Assembly (NCBI RefSeq): GCF_030272615.1
Contig: NC_081414.1
Location: forward strand, 334,351,427-334,415,426
Direction of reading: 5' to 3'
Source of the DNA: Cryptomeria japonica
Taxonomy: Eukaryota > Streptophyta > Pinopsida > Cupressales > Cupressaceae
Length of the DNA: 64,000 bases
Shown: positions 23,615 to 35,089 of the stretch, one piece after another
How positions within the stretch are numbered: position 1 is the stretch's first letter
Layout of the letters: every line of letters starts with the position of its first letter
Translations under genes and position numbers: made by a program
The notes under the pieces: generated by a model
Told to the model about the DNA's origin: nothing
The model's database searches: none
What the model saw: only the letters and a program-made list of their open reading frames with translations

Positions 23615-24420
23615 CAAATATAATGCCTCAAATCAAAACATGATTATTCATCATTTTTGACATAAGATTGATCCTACCCATCGTTAAATATTTTGTGAAA
23701 AAGATTAATTTTAAAAGCTAAATGAAATGATGCAAAACCCTTTAATAGGGGTGTTAGTAGCACTATTCCACACCAATATGGATAGCTTTTGTGTCCAAAC
23801 ACCTTCTGGATCATAAGCTATTAAAGGTTCTATTTTCCATCAAACTCTACTTAGAATCAATTAAATATACAATTCCATGAAAAATGAGACTAGGAAGTTC
23901 ATGATGCTATCATCAACAATGTGGCCAACTTTTGATAAATAATACGGATCCAAGAAAAAATTATGTCATTTTATTGTATCTAGTCTTACGATGAGGAGTC
24001 AATCACAAAAGTACAAACAACAGTTTATTTTCTCAAGTAATTCACTTGTATGGTTTCAAAAGTGTTAAAAAATAATTTCATTAATGCACTCACATTAACA
24101 TTTAACATTACCAAACAATTAACATTATCTATCACTAGCAATTGCACCTTGGTGTCCAATGGGCATGCCGAAGTGGTATGGAAGTTGAACAAAAATTATG
24201 GTCTATTTTTTACATACATTTGTGTAGTGCATGAAGTCAATTGGTAGTCCATTTAGCAAATGATGTTGTTCACACGAAAAAAAGTTCTCAATGGAGAAGT
24301 GATTGATTCAAATCAACTATGCATCCACCTACGTAGATCAAAACATGTTTTCAAAAAAATCTCTGAATAGATAAGAAATCAAAGATCCATTAAGTTCATT
24401 GGTTCATGTTATTAAAGTAA
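23615..24420. other. No feature recognised
   Basis: AT-rich DNA between the RE17 LTR and the GA tract. The LINE interrupted at 17790 does not resume here as far as I can read. Confidence 0.4.
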
Positions 24421-25207
24421 TAGGTAGAGGGAGAGAAGGGGAGGAATATGGATAGCGATAGAAAGGAGAGAAAGAGAGGGTTAAGGAGATAGAGGTGGAG
24501 ATGGAGATGGAGATGTAAAATTAAGAGGAGAGGGGTATGGAGAGGATAAGTAGAGATAAAAAGAAAGAGGAGAAAGTATTAGATAGATATGGAAGAATGA
24601 ATATGTAGAGAGGGAGAGATAGAAAGATAAATATAGGGATAGGAAGTGATATAGAGAGAGAGGTAGAGAAGGAAATATAGGGGTGGAGATATATAGAGAG
24701 ATAACAATATAAGATTAGAGGAAGAGATGGAAGAAGAAATATGGAGAGATGGAGATACAGAGGCAATGGAATATAAATTTAAATATAGTGGTCTAGGAAG
24801 ATGGGGAGAGAGGGAAATAGATGGATGGATAGAAAGTGATACATGTCTAGAGATAGAGGGACGGGTAGGAAGAGAGAGGCAAATAGATATATAGGGAGAG
24901 AGGGAGAGAGGGAGAGAGGGAGAGGGAGAGATGAAGATACAGAGATACAGAGATAAAGAGGTACAAAGAAAGAGAGAGGTTGCGAGACCTAGAGAGAGAT
25001 ATAAATAATGAGATACAGTGATAGAGAGATTGAGATATAAGGATTTATAGAAAGGGAGAGGAAGAGATGAACAATAAAAGGGAGGTAGATAGATGAGAGA
25101 GACAGAGAGATTTGGGAAGAAAGATGGATACAAAGATATATATGGTAAGTGAAGGGGATAGAGATAGAGATAGAGAGATTGATAGGGTGGATAGGGGAGG
25201 AGGGAGT
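24421..25207 (+). repeat. GA-rich low-complexity tract (left part)
   Basis: Nearly pure purine with GAGA, GATAGA and GGAGAGA words and no fixed period. It is cut at 25207 by RE25 and continues at 32145 in the same strand sense, so the tract is one array split by that insertion. Confidence 0.9.
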
Positions 25208-26178
25208 TGTTAGAATCAAGGACCACTTAGAGGGGGGGTGAATCAGTATTCTATCAGAGATAAAACTCAAAAACTTATTCTTTATCCATTGGTTATCAAT
25301 GTATAATAGTAAATAACATAAGAAAGAAATAAATAAACCACATATTCACAACACTAGACTTTTTACGTGGAAACCCGGAAAGGGAAAAACCACAGTAGGG
25401 CTGGAACCCATAATATTCATATACTATGGCTAGGAGTACATAAATATTACATAGATGGGGAATGCACTTGCATTCAGGCTCACTGCCTAGAGTTCACTAC
25501 TCAATTACAATGACCTGGAAGGCTACAACCTTTAGGGAAGTCTCACTGACTTACAATTCAATTACAATGAGGAAATATAGTTAAAGAACTCTAAAATTGC
25601 ATTTGACAATGCAAGAATGAGTTCTGGTTAGGCACAAGATCTCTAACTGTACTCGCTCTACAATATGCTCTCTTTTTTGTCTCAATCAGCTACCGGATCA
25701 CTTGGGAATCAAATGCGCACGTGAAATTATGCTCAATCACACCAAAATGGATCACCACACCAATAATACACCGAAAACTAATCACCAATTCAATCTTATA
25801 TATCTGGTCATATAAAAAATAATCTTCTCCAAGTTGGATATCAAAAATGTAACGTGTAACTTCAAGTTGGCTTCAATCTTGTACAAAACATATCACCAGA
25901 CCAAAAAAAAATTCCAAAATGCTTCACCAATTTCAGCCTCATCATTTTCACCTTGAAATTTGTCACCAAAAACATGCAATCACCATAAATCTTTCCAAAC
26001 CAAAAGTGCACTGGAATGATCCTGATTTACTGGTTAACTGGCTACCGGTTAACACTTGCTTCTAGATAAGAAGAATTACAACCACTAGATCAAATCTCCA
26101 ATAAGAGTTGCCATCAATGACAACACTAAACCATAAATCAAGCATCAAAAATCACTGGATAAGTGTCAATTTCCAACA
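25208..26178 (-). repeat. RE25 3' LTR (971 bp)
   Basis: Starts TGTTAGAATCAAGG and ends TTTCCAACA. Contains AGAGGGGGGGTGAATCAG at 25229, TTTTTACGTGGAAACCCGG near 25360 and a stretch naming the LTR family (CTGGTTAACTGGCTACCGG near 26030). Confidence 0.85.
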
Positions 26179-26499
26179 ATCTCCCCTTTGAAAGAATGAA
26201 AGAATTCTAAGGCTCCCCCTTCGATCAAAAACCAAAAAAACCCTACAAAAATATGTACACTCCATTCACACTATATATTTTTCACCTTATCTCTCCCCCT
26301 TTGACAGCAATGCCAAAGATAGGGCGTGGATCAAAATTTATATACAAAGATACTTATAAATACTTGAAGATATCAGCATAAGTAGTCTTCAAAAATCCTA
26401 GGTGAGTATCCCACCCCCTCTTCAAGTTGTCCAAAACAATGATAAATGCACTAAATATAGTGGCATGAATTTCTAACTCTCTTGGATCAGACAATACAG

Positions 26500-29400
26500 G
26501 TCAAGCCATCTCCTTTATACAATCCACCTTATTACTTAATATGGTGTCCAATTGGGTGGCAATCAAGTTTCAGAGTTCAACTACTTTTCTCAGAATTTTC
26601 TCCTTATCCACTTGAAGGCTTGAGATTTTATTATTTAAGGCTATAATCTGCCCTTCAATACTTCTAGTTAGAGATACATTAGGATCAAAGGACTGAGAAA
26701 TGCTAGCAAGCTTTCCCTGGCAAGCACCTATCGTCTTATCATCTACAATGAACTTAGGCAAAATTAGGCAAGATTTGTATAATTTTTCAACTTCTGACAA
26801 TGTGTCAGAAATAATCTGCAGTCTCTTATTTAATCTCACTCTATCATCTTCAATCATTTTCTGAAATGCTTGTTTCCTAACATCCTTTAACTTATCCAAA
26901 ACTTTTTGTGTAGTCGTCTTCTCCAAAGAATCAAAACTGGTATTTACACTATTAATTAACTATAACAATTTACCAAAGGGGCTATTATTTGTATCTATCT
27001 GTACATTAGGATCCACCTTCTGCAAGACATCTATAGACATCAAAATTAGCTTTTAATACTCTAATTCATACTTCACCAAATCTTGGCTAGCCTGAGCTTG
27101 TATAGCAACTGTGAGCATGAGTTTTTCAGCAAGAGACATCTTTCCAAGATCAACAGAACCATCAAGATTAATTGGAATCTAAGGTGGGGTCCCTGTAACT
27201 AGAGGAGTGACAATTTCTAGATCAGCTATACCTTTTCCTTTGTCAACCTCAACAACCTTAGCCTCTATTATCTCAGCATCCTTCTTCTCTCCCTTGTCCC
27301 CTTTATCTGTTGCATCGGTGTCGCCACTTGGTGCAGTATCAACCTGTTGGATCTTAGGGGCTACAGAGACATCCACCACCAGAGGATCATCACCAGTCTC
27401 AGTATCAAGTGTAGTATTACCTTGGTCTTCTGGATGATCCTCAGATTGAGTTTCAACCTTCTAACTTCGTGAAAAACTTTTCTTCTCTTTTGGCTGAGAT
27501 GACTTGAATGCATCCTTGTATAGAAGGTCATTTGCAATTATCTTTCTCCATATCTCCTATGTCTCTTTCCTCAACTCTTCTACATTTCCAATCATCAATC
27601 TATTAATCCTATTCTTACTCTAGAATTCCTTTTTGTTTGCCTCTTCAATCAATCTCTTTGCTTCACTTTGTGAAACATAGGTTTAAACATTTATTAACTC
27701 TCTCTCTTTCATCTCCCTATCAATCTTGCTTACAGTCATCCTTCTTGCATCAATCAGACTATACAAATCCTTTGGAATGGTATTTTCCAATTCAATTAAT
27801 ATTTTTTTGAAATTATGTAAATATAATACAACTGCTTCCTCAACCTTTCTCTTATCTCCTTCAACAAAATTTTCATAACATGCTCCAAGATTCTTCAAAT
27901 TACCATCCACAATTATCTCATCAATTAACTGATCTATTGTCAATGAGTGAATAGATTCAGATTTACCTTGTTGTGTATCAGACTCAGGTTGAGTCTTGAC
28001 TTTCCTTTCTCTCTTGGGCCTTATAGTAGGAACAGGATCTAATTTTGCCTTTTTGCTTTGTTGAGCTCCACTAGATTGTGGCTTCCTCACCACTCTGACA
28101 AATTGTCCCTTCTTCTTCTCCTTTCCTACTTCCTCCTCAGACTCATTTTCTGAGGCTATTGGACATACTGCAAAGGCTTCTCTTTCTTATTCATTACACC
28201 TTTCTCAAATGGGCTAGGTTTTGCAGGTTGGGCTATCGAGGCAGGAGAAAACTTAGTCTCTTTCTGTGCATGACTTTTCCTTGCTTTCTTCACCACCTCT
28301 CGGGTGAAACCCATCTGAACTGCCACTTCCTCTACCATCTTAGTAACTTTTCATTTCCAGGCAGTGGCAGTAAATTGCATGTGCATACTGAGATATTTAT
28401 CCTTGAAAGTACCAAATCTCCCTTCCTTGGGATCCACTGGTTGACTCAGTAGGTGTTGGGCATATGCCTCAAGTGTAACAGAGTCAACTTCATACCCCAT
28501 GGGCATGATCCATACTATCTAGGGCTCCACTGCTTCCATTAGACACTGATCCTTATCGACCATAAAATAAATGCTCATATTTTTCTACAACCTCCTTGGG
28601 GATCCTCTCCCTGCCCTTCATTGCAGCTTGGAAGGTTTTGAAATATCCCTAGAGAGAAGATATCCTCATTATTGCATCTCCAACTCCCCATAATCCTTCC
28701 TTGATCTACATGGCCATCGGTCTTTCATAGGCCCATTGGACCTTACCTTTTATACCGAGTATCTCATTCAAGAAGTATAAGGTCAGACAAATAAGAAGTG
28801 TACCGTATTTAAATGTGCTTTTTTTGTCTTCTTTGATCTTCTTTAGATTTCTCAATAATTCATTCAAGAGGGCAGTGCACAGGTCATACCTTTTGTCATC
28901 CTTAAGCATATGGTATGTAGAGTAAATAGTGGTATCAGAGACAAAGTTGTACTTACTAGATTGGTAAACCTTGTAGTCGACTACCATCGATGCAAATTTT
29001 ACATCATTCTCCAAAATATCATTAATGATCATTGCATTGATGTCGAATTTGGATCCTATGGAGGATATGACCATGTCATTCTATACTTTCCTCAGACTGG
29101 GCACATCATCAATTTTTGCTACGCCATTTACGGCTCGGATCACCTGCTTGGTGATTTTGTGTGGCCTATCAAGCAATATAAACTCATCATGTACCCAGCT
29201 AAGAATGTATCAAATCCACTCTGCCTCATCGAATAATGAAAAATGCACGAACTATGAGAAACTGTTGCCTTGAAGCACCTTGTATTCCAGTTTCAAATTG
29301 CCCAAAGCATCAACCAAATTCTTGTTGTAAAGATCCAACATACCTTTTTTTCCAAGCCCCTTGAGATCGTAGTGAATTTAAGCCCTAATGTCTTCATTAT

Positions 29401-29542
29401 GGAGAACACTGTAGGGCATGGATGAAAAATCACCTTTCGGATCATCCTTAACTAACTTAAAAGGGTGTTTCTTGAAAATTGGTCGGGCCCTATCCTTAAT
29501 CTCAACCACCAATTAGGTAGCAAAACTAGAAGCTGAAGCCAT
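26500..29542 (-). pseudogene. RE25 ORF2: long unknown protein, collinear with RE17 ORF2
   Basis: Probable start at 29542 (MASASSFAT). Readable blocks: IKDRARPIFKKHPFKLV, then a 122-codon open segment (29074-28706) with FDINAMIINDILENDVKF, YHMLKDDKRYDLCTALLNEL and FKYGTLLICLTLYFLNEILG. Then MVDKDQCLMEAVEP, WIMPMGYEVDS and EGRFGTFKDKYLSMHMQF (near 28550-28390), and VEEVAVQMGFTREVVKKARK. The C-terminal third is low in hydrophobics: Lys/Glu-rich (28093-27683), acidic (27379-27179) and a coiled coil (26926-26570). About 1000 residues in all, with scattered in-frame stops. I do not recognise the family; a distant relation to plant transposon-associated domains is possible. It takes the place normally held by pol. 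Confidence 0.6.
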
Positions 29543-29947
29543 TTCAAATGCTAGGGTTTGTAGAAAACTGAAAGTCTGAACAGATAAATACCTTTTTTCT
29601 CAATCGGGCATTGGAATTCACTTTGGAGTCACTGAAATCATTGTTGGAATCACCAAGTTGCTTTTCTCTCTTCTCTTCTCTACTCACTTGATCGCATTGT
29701 GACAAATGAAACTTCAAAATGCACTTTTATCCTTCGAAAACCTAATTTTCTTCTATAATAAATGCAGCAACCGCTTACCATGATTTTCATGAAATCGCAT
29801 ACCTGGTCACTAAATCTTCTCAGGAACTTCAAGATATCATCTGCACTCATTTTGCAATCCTTTTACAACCTTCTGGAATCAATTGCAAACCACTGAAGAG
29901 GGGGTTCTTAGAATCTGCATGAAAAGCTCTCCCTAAGGCATAAAGCC

Positions 29948-31140
29948 CTAGTTACCCAATGAAGATCTTGCATCGGATTCAGGTGCAGACCCATTGTTAG
30001 CTCTGGATACATCTTTTCTTACCCACATCTTCTCATGCTTCTCCTTGATCTCTTCTACTTTCATTTTTCCTTTCTCATTTGAGTTACTCTTACCTATCAA
30101 AGCATTATTCTTGCTTCTACAGTACTTTGCAATGTGACCAATTTTGTTACATGTACCGCAAACAACATTATTCTGCATAGGTCTGAAGTTCATCTAATTT
30201 TGTCTTTTCTAGCATTGGTTAGAAACATTTCCAAACATTCCACAGGCATAGCATCTCTTATTTTGGAAGTTATTTACTACTGCTATGCACATATTTGCCT
30301 TATGACCAAAGTTATTCCATACAAAACATTGATCGGTAAAAGCAGGAACATTATTCATGTTGCTCATTTCATTATTCATCCTACTTTTGCATTGATTCAC
30401 CATATGACCAAACTTATTGCAAGTAAAGCATCTACCATTGAATTTGTGATCATTAGATTGTCTTACTAGGGGATTCTTGCTCTTCTTTTGATCAGGTTTT
30501 GCATTTCCTTGTCTAGATCTAGAGGATTCACCTTTCTCAAATCCTAGACCTCGCATGTCCTTTCCATGTCTCTGACTTTCCAGCATCTCATCAAGCCTTG
30601 CTAAGCTGGCTTTGAATTTGTCTTTATATTCATTAGCAGTAGCAAGTTCATCCATTAAAGTAGCAATATTTCTTTCAAGTTCTTGACCATTATTCCTTGA
30701 CTTTGTCAACTCAAGCTTCAACTGATCATTCTCATAGGTAAGCCTGAAGCATTCATCAACTCTTTCAGGTTCAATGATTGTGCTAGATTTTCTTCATTTT
30801 TCTTCTAGTCCTCAATCTCCTTAGTTAGCCTTATCACAATGGATTGCATCTCATTCTTCAAAGCAGCATTCTCTCTTTCAAGCTTGTTAACTTCATCAGC
30901 TTTATCCTAGTATTCCATGATTTGATCTTCTTACTCCTTCAGCTTGTCCATTAGTTCCTTCCTCTTGTCTCTAGAGATGTTAGCTTGATATTTCGGGTCA
31001 TTAATAAAATCATCAGCAGCATTCAGGTTCTTCTTCAAGGTACAGATCTCATTTCTAGATGCATCAAGATCTTCAAGTGTCATACTAAGTTGTCTCTGAA
31101 AACCCGAATCCATTGAATAAATCTCCCAGACCTTCCTCAA
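29948..31140 (-). pseudogene. RE25 ORF1: coiled-coil and four-zinc-knuckle gag-like protein
   Basis: First product of RE25, starting just inside the primer site. The N-terminal part (31140-30931, then other frames to about 30720) is heptad-rich: LSMTLEDLDASRNEICTLKK, DKADEVNKLERENAALKNEM. The readable middle (30721-30209) has KLELTKSRNNGQELE, LARLDEMLESQRHGKD and a basic Ser/Arg stretch. Then come CCHC knuckles: CFTCNKFGHMVNQC (intact), CFVWNNFGHKANMC (second Cys lost), CYACGMFGNVSNQC (His lost) and CGTCNKIGHIAKYC (intact, 30193-29948 frame). Zinc knuckles of this kind bind element RNA in Gag. It lacks the UBN2 N-terminal domain seen in RE17. Several stops break it. Confidence 0.7.
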
Positions 31141-31167
31141 GCAGTTAAGATTCCTCAGAAGAAACTA

Positions 31168-31180
31168 GGCTCTAATACCA
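31168..31180 (-). other. RE25 primer-binding site
   Basis: The + strand reads GGCTCTAATACCA; on the minus strand TGGTATTAGAGCC. One mismatch to the initiator tRNA-Met site TGGTATCAGAGCC, two bases inside the LTR. Confidence 0.8.
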
Positions 31181-31182
31181 AT

Positions 31183-32144
31183 TGTTACAATCAAGGAACA
31201 CTAAGAGGGGGGGCAAATTAGTGTTTTGTCGAAGACCAAACTCAAAAAACTTATTCTTTATCCACCGGTTAGCAATGTATAACAGTAAAGAACATAAGCA
31301 AGCAATAAATAAACCATAGATCCACAACACTAAAAATTTTACGTGGAAACCCGGAAAGGGAAAAACCATGGTGGGGATGGAACCCATATACTATGGCCAG
31401 GAGTACATAAATATTATATAGATAGGGAATGCAGTTACATTTAGGCTCACTGCCTAGATATCATTGATCAATTAGAATGACCCGGAAGGCTACAACCTTT
31501 AGGGAAGTCTCACTGACTTACAATTCAATTACAATGAGGAAATATAGTTAAAGAACTTTGAAATTACATCTGACAATGAAAGAATGAGTTTTGGTTAGGC
31601 ACAAGATCTCTAACTATACTCGCTCTGTAATATGTTATGTTTCTGTCTCAGTCAGCTACCGAATCGCCTGGGAATCAAATACGCACGTGAAACTATGCTC
31701 AATCGCACCAAAATGGATCACCACACCAGTAATACACTAAAAACAAATCACCTATTAAATCTTATATATCCGATCATATCAAAAATAATCTTCTCCAAGT
31801 CGGTTATCAAAAATGAAATGTGTAGCTTCAAGTCGGCTTCAATCTTTTACAAAACATATCACCAAACCCAAAAAAAATTCCAAAATGCTTCACCAATGTC
31901 GGCCTCATCATTTTCACCTTGAAATTTTTCACCAAAAACACACAATCACCAGAAATATTTCTAGACCAAAACTGCACTAGAATAATCTTGATTTACCAGT
32001 TAACTGGCTACCGGTTAACACTTGCTTCTGGATAAGAATAATTACGACCATCGGATCAAATCTCCAAGAATAGTTTATATCAATGACAGCCCTAAATCAT
32101 AAATCAAGCATCAGAAATCACTAGACGAGTGTCAATTGCCAAGA
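31183..32144 (-). repeat. RE25 5' LTR (962 bp)
   Basis: Starts TGTTACAATCAAGG and ends TTGCCAAGA, with the terminal C of the CA dinucleotide mutated to G. It aligns along its whole length with 25208-26178. Differences include a short deletion near 31385 and many substitutions. Confidence 0.85.
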
Positions 32145-32540
32145 GGAGTGAGTGAGAGTTGGAGAGAAAATAAAGGAAGTGATAGAAAGGGAGAGAGAAG
32201 ATAGGGATAGAGGAAGATAGATAGGTAGAGAGAGAGAGAGAGAGGGAAGAAGAGGGGGGAGAAGGAAAGATATCTCAATATATATAGAGGGAGAGGGAGA
32301 GGGAGAGAGGAAGAGATATAGATAGAGGGTGATATAAAGAGATAGAAATGGATAGGAAAAGAGATAAAGAGATACAAGGATAGGTAGAGAAATATATGGA
32401 TATAAAGAGATAAAGGGAGTGCAATGAAGATAGAGAGAGAAATAGAGTAGGAGAAATTGAGAGATACAGTTAATAAGATAGATATATATCAATAGATAGA
32501 GTGGGGAAGAGGGGTGATATAAATAAAGGGACATACATAT
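32145..32540 (+). repeat. GA-rich low-complexity tract (right part)
   Basis: Resumes directly after RE25 with the second GGAGT and continues as near-pure purine to about 32535. Same strand sense and texture as 24421-25207. Confidence 0.9.
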
Positions 32541-33400
32541 GTTGAAGGCTCTCAGACTATCCGAAGAAGCCCTATTGAAATTTAGTTTTAGTCTACCATT
32601 TATGGGAATGGACTATTTTTCAAGTTTCCTTTTGATTTTATCATCACAATCTTGGCATGAGTTAGATGATACTTTTAGTAGTGTCCAAGTGATGATCATG
32701 CAATCATCCCAAGATTAAAAAAAATGGTCACTTTCATTTAAATTTGGCACTTAAATTTGTATGTTCACATAGGTCAAATTCAATATTGCTTATGAATAAG
32801 TTCTCTATTTTAAAGACTTGAGTTTTTGCTCCTTCCAAAATTGTCATATAATCATGGAAGATATTTTTCAGTAAAGGCCAACCCAAAGGGATCCTTTGCA
32901 CAAGCTTGGCCAACATTCAAAACCTCCTCAAACATTGTTGGGAGAGGACCTCGCCATTAAAAATAGATATCAATTAACATTTTTATTTTAGATATTATTT
33001 TGTTAAGCCAAGAGGCATCTTAAAATCCGCATCACAAATTGAAGGAGTATGTATCCATAAAAAAGAAATGCTTGGCATGTTTTGTAGGTATAATTGAATC
33101 AGAAGAGTCACACAGAGTAATGGAAGGAGAAGTGGGTTGTCTCTCTATTTTGTAGTATGGACACATCTTACATTTATGATACCAATGTTGAGTAATTCCA
33201 TTTTGATATTTGTGAAAATGGAGTGGTGCCTTCAATGGACTCCTGAAGAGGATGAAAAACTTATTTCTTATATTCAACAACATGACCATGGCAGCTAGAG
33301 GGCACTTCCTCAAAATGCTAGTAATAAAACTCTTTTTTGCTAAATATGTAATCTTTATCAACAAATAAAAATAAATTTGTCACTCTAAAAATCTTATAAT
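32541..33400. other. Unassigned region with two minus-strand open frames
   Basis: Open frames 32916-32734 (60 codons) and 33364-33032 (110 codons) on the minus strand. The longer has a CKMCPYYK motif and a Ser/Thr-rich stretch. I recognise neither; they may be remnants of a transposon protein. The 3' end of this region supplies the splice acceptor of the MYB exon on the + strand. Confidence 0.3.
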
Positions 33401-33410
33401 ATATTTGCAG

Positions 33411-33540
33411 GGCTCCTAAGGTGCGGGAAGATATGTCATCTAAGATGGACTAATTATCTGAGGCTAGATATCAAGAGAGGAAATTTTAGCGTGCAAGAAA
33501 TGCAAAAAATTATTCAGCTCCATGCCCTTCTTGGCAATAG
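33411..33540 (+). pseudogene. Isolated R2R3-MYB exon 2 (130 bp)
   Basis: Preceded by ATATTTGCAG and followed by GTTACA, this is exactly 130 bp, which is from memory the standard length of the second exon of plant R2R3-MYB genes. It encodes, without a stop, [20 protein letters not shown] then [20 protein letters not shown] and GNR. That is the end of repeat R2 and the start of R3. The conserved R2 Trp (LRW) and the first R3 aromatic (Phe) are kept. Substitutions at usually fixed positions (CGKSCRLRW to [13 protein letters not shown] to LRLD, and loss of the EEE acidic run) suggest decay. I could not find exon 1 or exon 3 within several kb. It may be a shed exon or part of a gene with very long introns. 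Confidence 0.8.
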
Positions 33541-33859
33541 GTTACATAGTCATCTTGTGAGTGTAAAGAATGAGAACATTTCAAATGGAGGGTTCATGAG
33601 TATGGGGGATGAGAGTATTTCAAATACTTGAAAGGGGTAGTGGAAGAAATAATGAGGTTGCATCTAGTGTCTCCCATGCTAGTACCTCATCTTTCCAATT
33701 TATGCACATAGTCTCCTAATTGTGTTTGTGCTTTTGGAGCAACAATTTGGTGTTATCAACTTATAGACTGTATTCTTGTATTATAATTTATCTTATCTCT
33801 ACATTAACATGATATGGAGTTGGTTTTCTTCATTGTCAAAGGCAACCCATAGTGGAGAG
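33541..33859. other. No feature recognised
   Basis: The MYB frame runs on to a stop near 33631. Nothing resembling the third MYB exon is seen. Confidence 0.4.
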
Positions 33860-34990
33860 GAAGATAATGCATTATTATAGCTTGCAAAGCATTTTGTTAG
33901 TTGAAGAAGGCACTTTCTCCTTTTCTTCATCTTTGGCAACTACATTTGAATCTGCACAAAGTATTGTATCATCCTCACTTGATAATAGAGGTATCAATCA
34001 AAATGTGGATATAAATAAATAAAATTAATGTCATATTCTCTTCTTCATAATATTTTTGTTCCCAAATTTTTAAAACCTCCTTTTAAATGTTGCCAAAGCA
34101 AAGAAAATCTTCAAGGTTTATGATACAACTCTTACTTCAATTTGGAACTTGAAAAAGTGTAGAACGCTATTGCTATATGAAGTGGATGCAACTAGAATGC
34201 ATCAAATTATAAATTCAAGAGCAAGGAAGTTTGACATAATTATTTTTAATACCTCACACACAAACTATTTTGGTACTAGGAAATATAGTAAAGAAGCCAA
34301 CAAGAAGACAGGAGTCTATTAGTTTTTTTTGTTTGTTTTTTTAACATATTATCCAAGTTATATGTACAAAAGAGGAAGTGGAGCCAAGATCAATAGAACC
34401 TTTTATCTAGGAGAGTGTAATGTATTATTCTAGCTTGTAAAGCATTATGCTAGTTGGAGAAGGCAATTTCTCATTTTCATCAACTCTGGCTACCACATTT
34501 GAATATGCACAAAACATCATATCCTCCTCACTTGATAGTAGAGGTGTCAACCAAAACTTAGAAATAAATAAATAAATAAAAATTGCGATCTATTCTATTC
34601 TTTGTAAAAAAAAAATTCCCTATGTTTTTACTCTCCTTTTCAATGTTGTCAAAATAAAGAAAATCTTGAGAGTTTATGATACAAATCGTAGTTTGATTTG
34701 GAACTTGGAAAATCATGGAGCATTGTTATTATATAAGGTGGATTCAACCAAAATGCATCAAACAATACATTTAAGAGAAAGGATGTTTGACAAAAATTAT
34801 TTTCAATCTCTTGCATGCAAGTTATTTTGGCAATGGGGAATGCAGTAAAGAAGCCATGAAGAAAAAAAGAGTGTTAGTTTCACATCCTAGTTGTATGAAT
34901 AAAAGGATAAGTGGAGCCAAGATCAAGAGAACCTTTCATTTGGGAGAGTATAAAATGTATATGTTTTCGACTATGAGTGGCATCCACCTG
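33860..34990 (+). repeat. Diverged ~540-bp tandem duplication
   Basis: AGCTTG(C/T)AAAGCATT occurs near 33880 and 34432, and GGAGCCAAGATCAA near 34380 and 34913. Shared order in both units: GAAGAAGGCA/GAGAAGGCA, TCACTTGATA, AAATAAATAAA, TTTATGATACAA, TTTGGAACTTG, GTGGAT, GGAGCCAAGATCAA. The offset drifts from 553 to 533 because of indels. Confidence 0.8.
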
Positions 34991-35086
34991 TTGTGTATGT
35001 CATGCCCCTTTAATTGTTTTATCATGCAAAGGCATGGGTTGGCTTGTGCTCATATGATTGGAGTAACAAATTTCTTGGAACAATAA
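34666..35086 (+). pseudogene. SWIM-type zinc-finger fragment (MULE/FAR1-like transposase relic)
   Basis: Two overlapping frames. The first (34666-34848) reads RVYDTNRSLIWNLENHGALL; the second (34787-35086) reads AMKKKRVLVSHPSCMNKRIS, TFHLGEYKMYMFSTMSG and CPFNCFIMQRHGLACAHMIG. The last has a CPFNC...GLACAH pattern like the CxCx(n)CxH of SWIM fingers found at the C-end of Mutator-like transposases and FAR1 proteins, where it binds DNA or protein. There is one frameshift and no catalytic domain. The upstream tandem unit (33860-34412) carries a more decayed copy of the first part. Confidence 0.45.
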
Positions 35087-35089
35087 TTT

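Larger units (their letters stand above)
25208..32144 (-). mobile_element. RE25: complete non-autonomous LTR retrotransposon with 5-bp TSD
   Basis: LTRs at 25208-26178 (3') and 31183-32144 (5'), interior 26179-31182, flanked by GGAGT at 25203-25207 and at 32145-32149. Primer-site complement 31168-31180; polypurine-tract complement ATCTCCCCTTTGAAAG at 26179. The interior encodes, on the minus strand, a coiled-coil plus zinc-knuckle protein (ORF1) and a long unknown ORF2. No protease, integrase, reverse transcriptase or RNase H is visible, so movement must have used another element's enzymes. The LTRs differ at many positions and the ORFs contain stops, so it is an old insertion. Confidence 0.85.

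Noticed and set aside
24521-25270. Long Ser/Leu/Tyr/Pro-rich open frames on the minus strand
   Set aside because: Translations of the GA-rich tract. Pyrimidine-only codons rarely make stops, so open frames of this kind are expected by composition. Same for 32121-32534, 50241-50510, 52855-53106, 53482-53757 and 54192-54416.
31168-31180. tRNA gene fragments
   Set aside because: The only tRNA-like sequences I see are the 13-base primer-binding sites of the LTR elements. No A box, B box and cloverleaf set was found.
33032-33364. 110-codon minus-strand frame as a real gene
   Set aside because: No recognisable domain, a single CxxC only, and neighbouring repeats. Kept only as an unassigned region.
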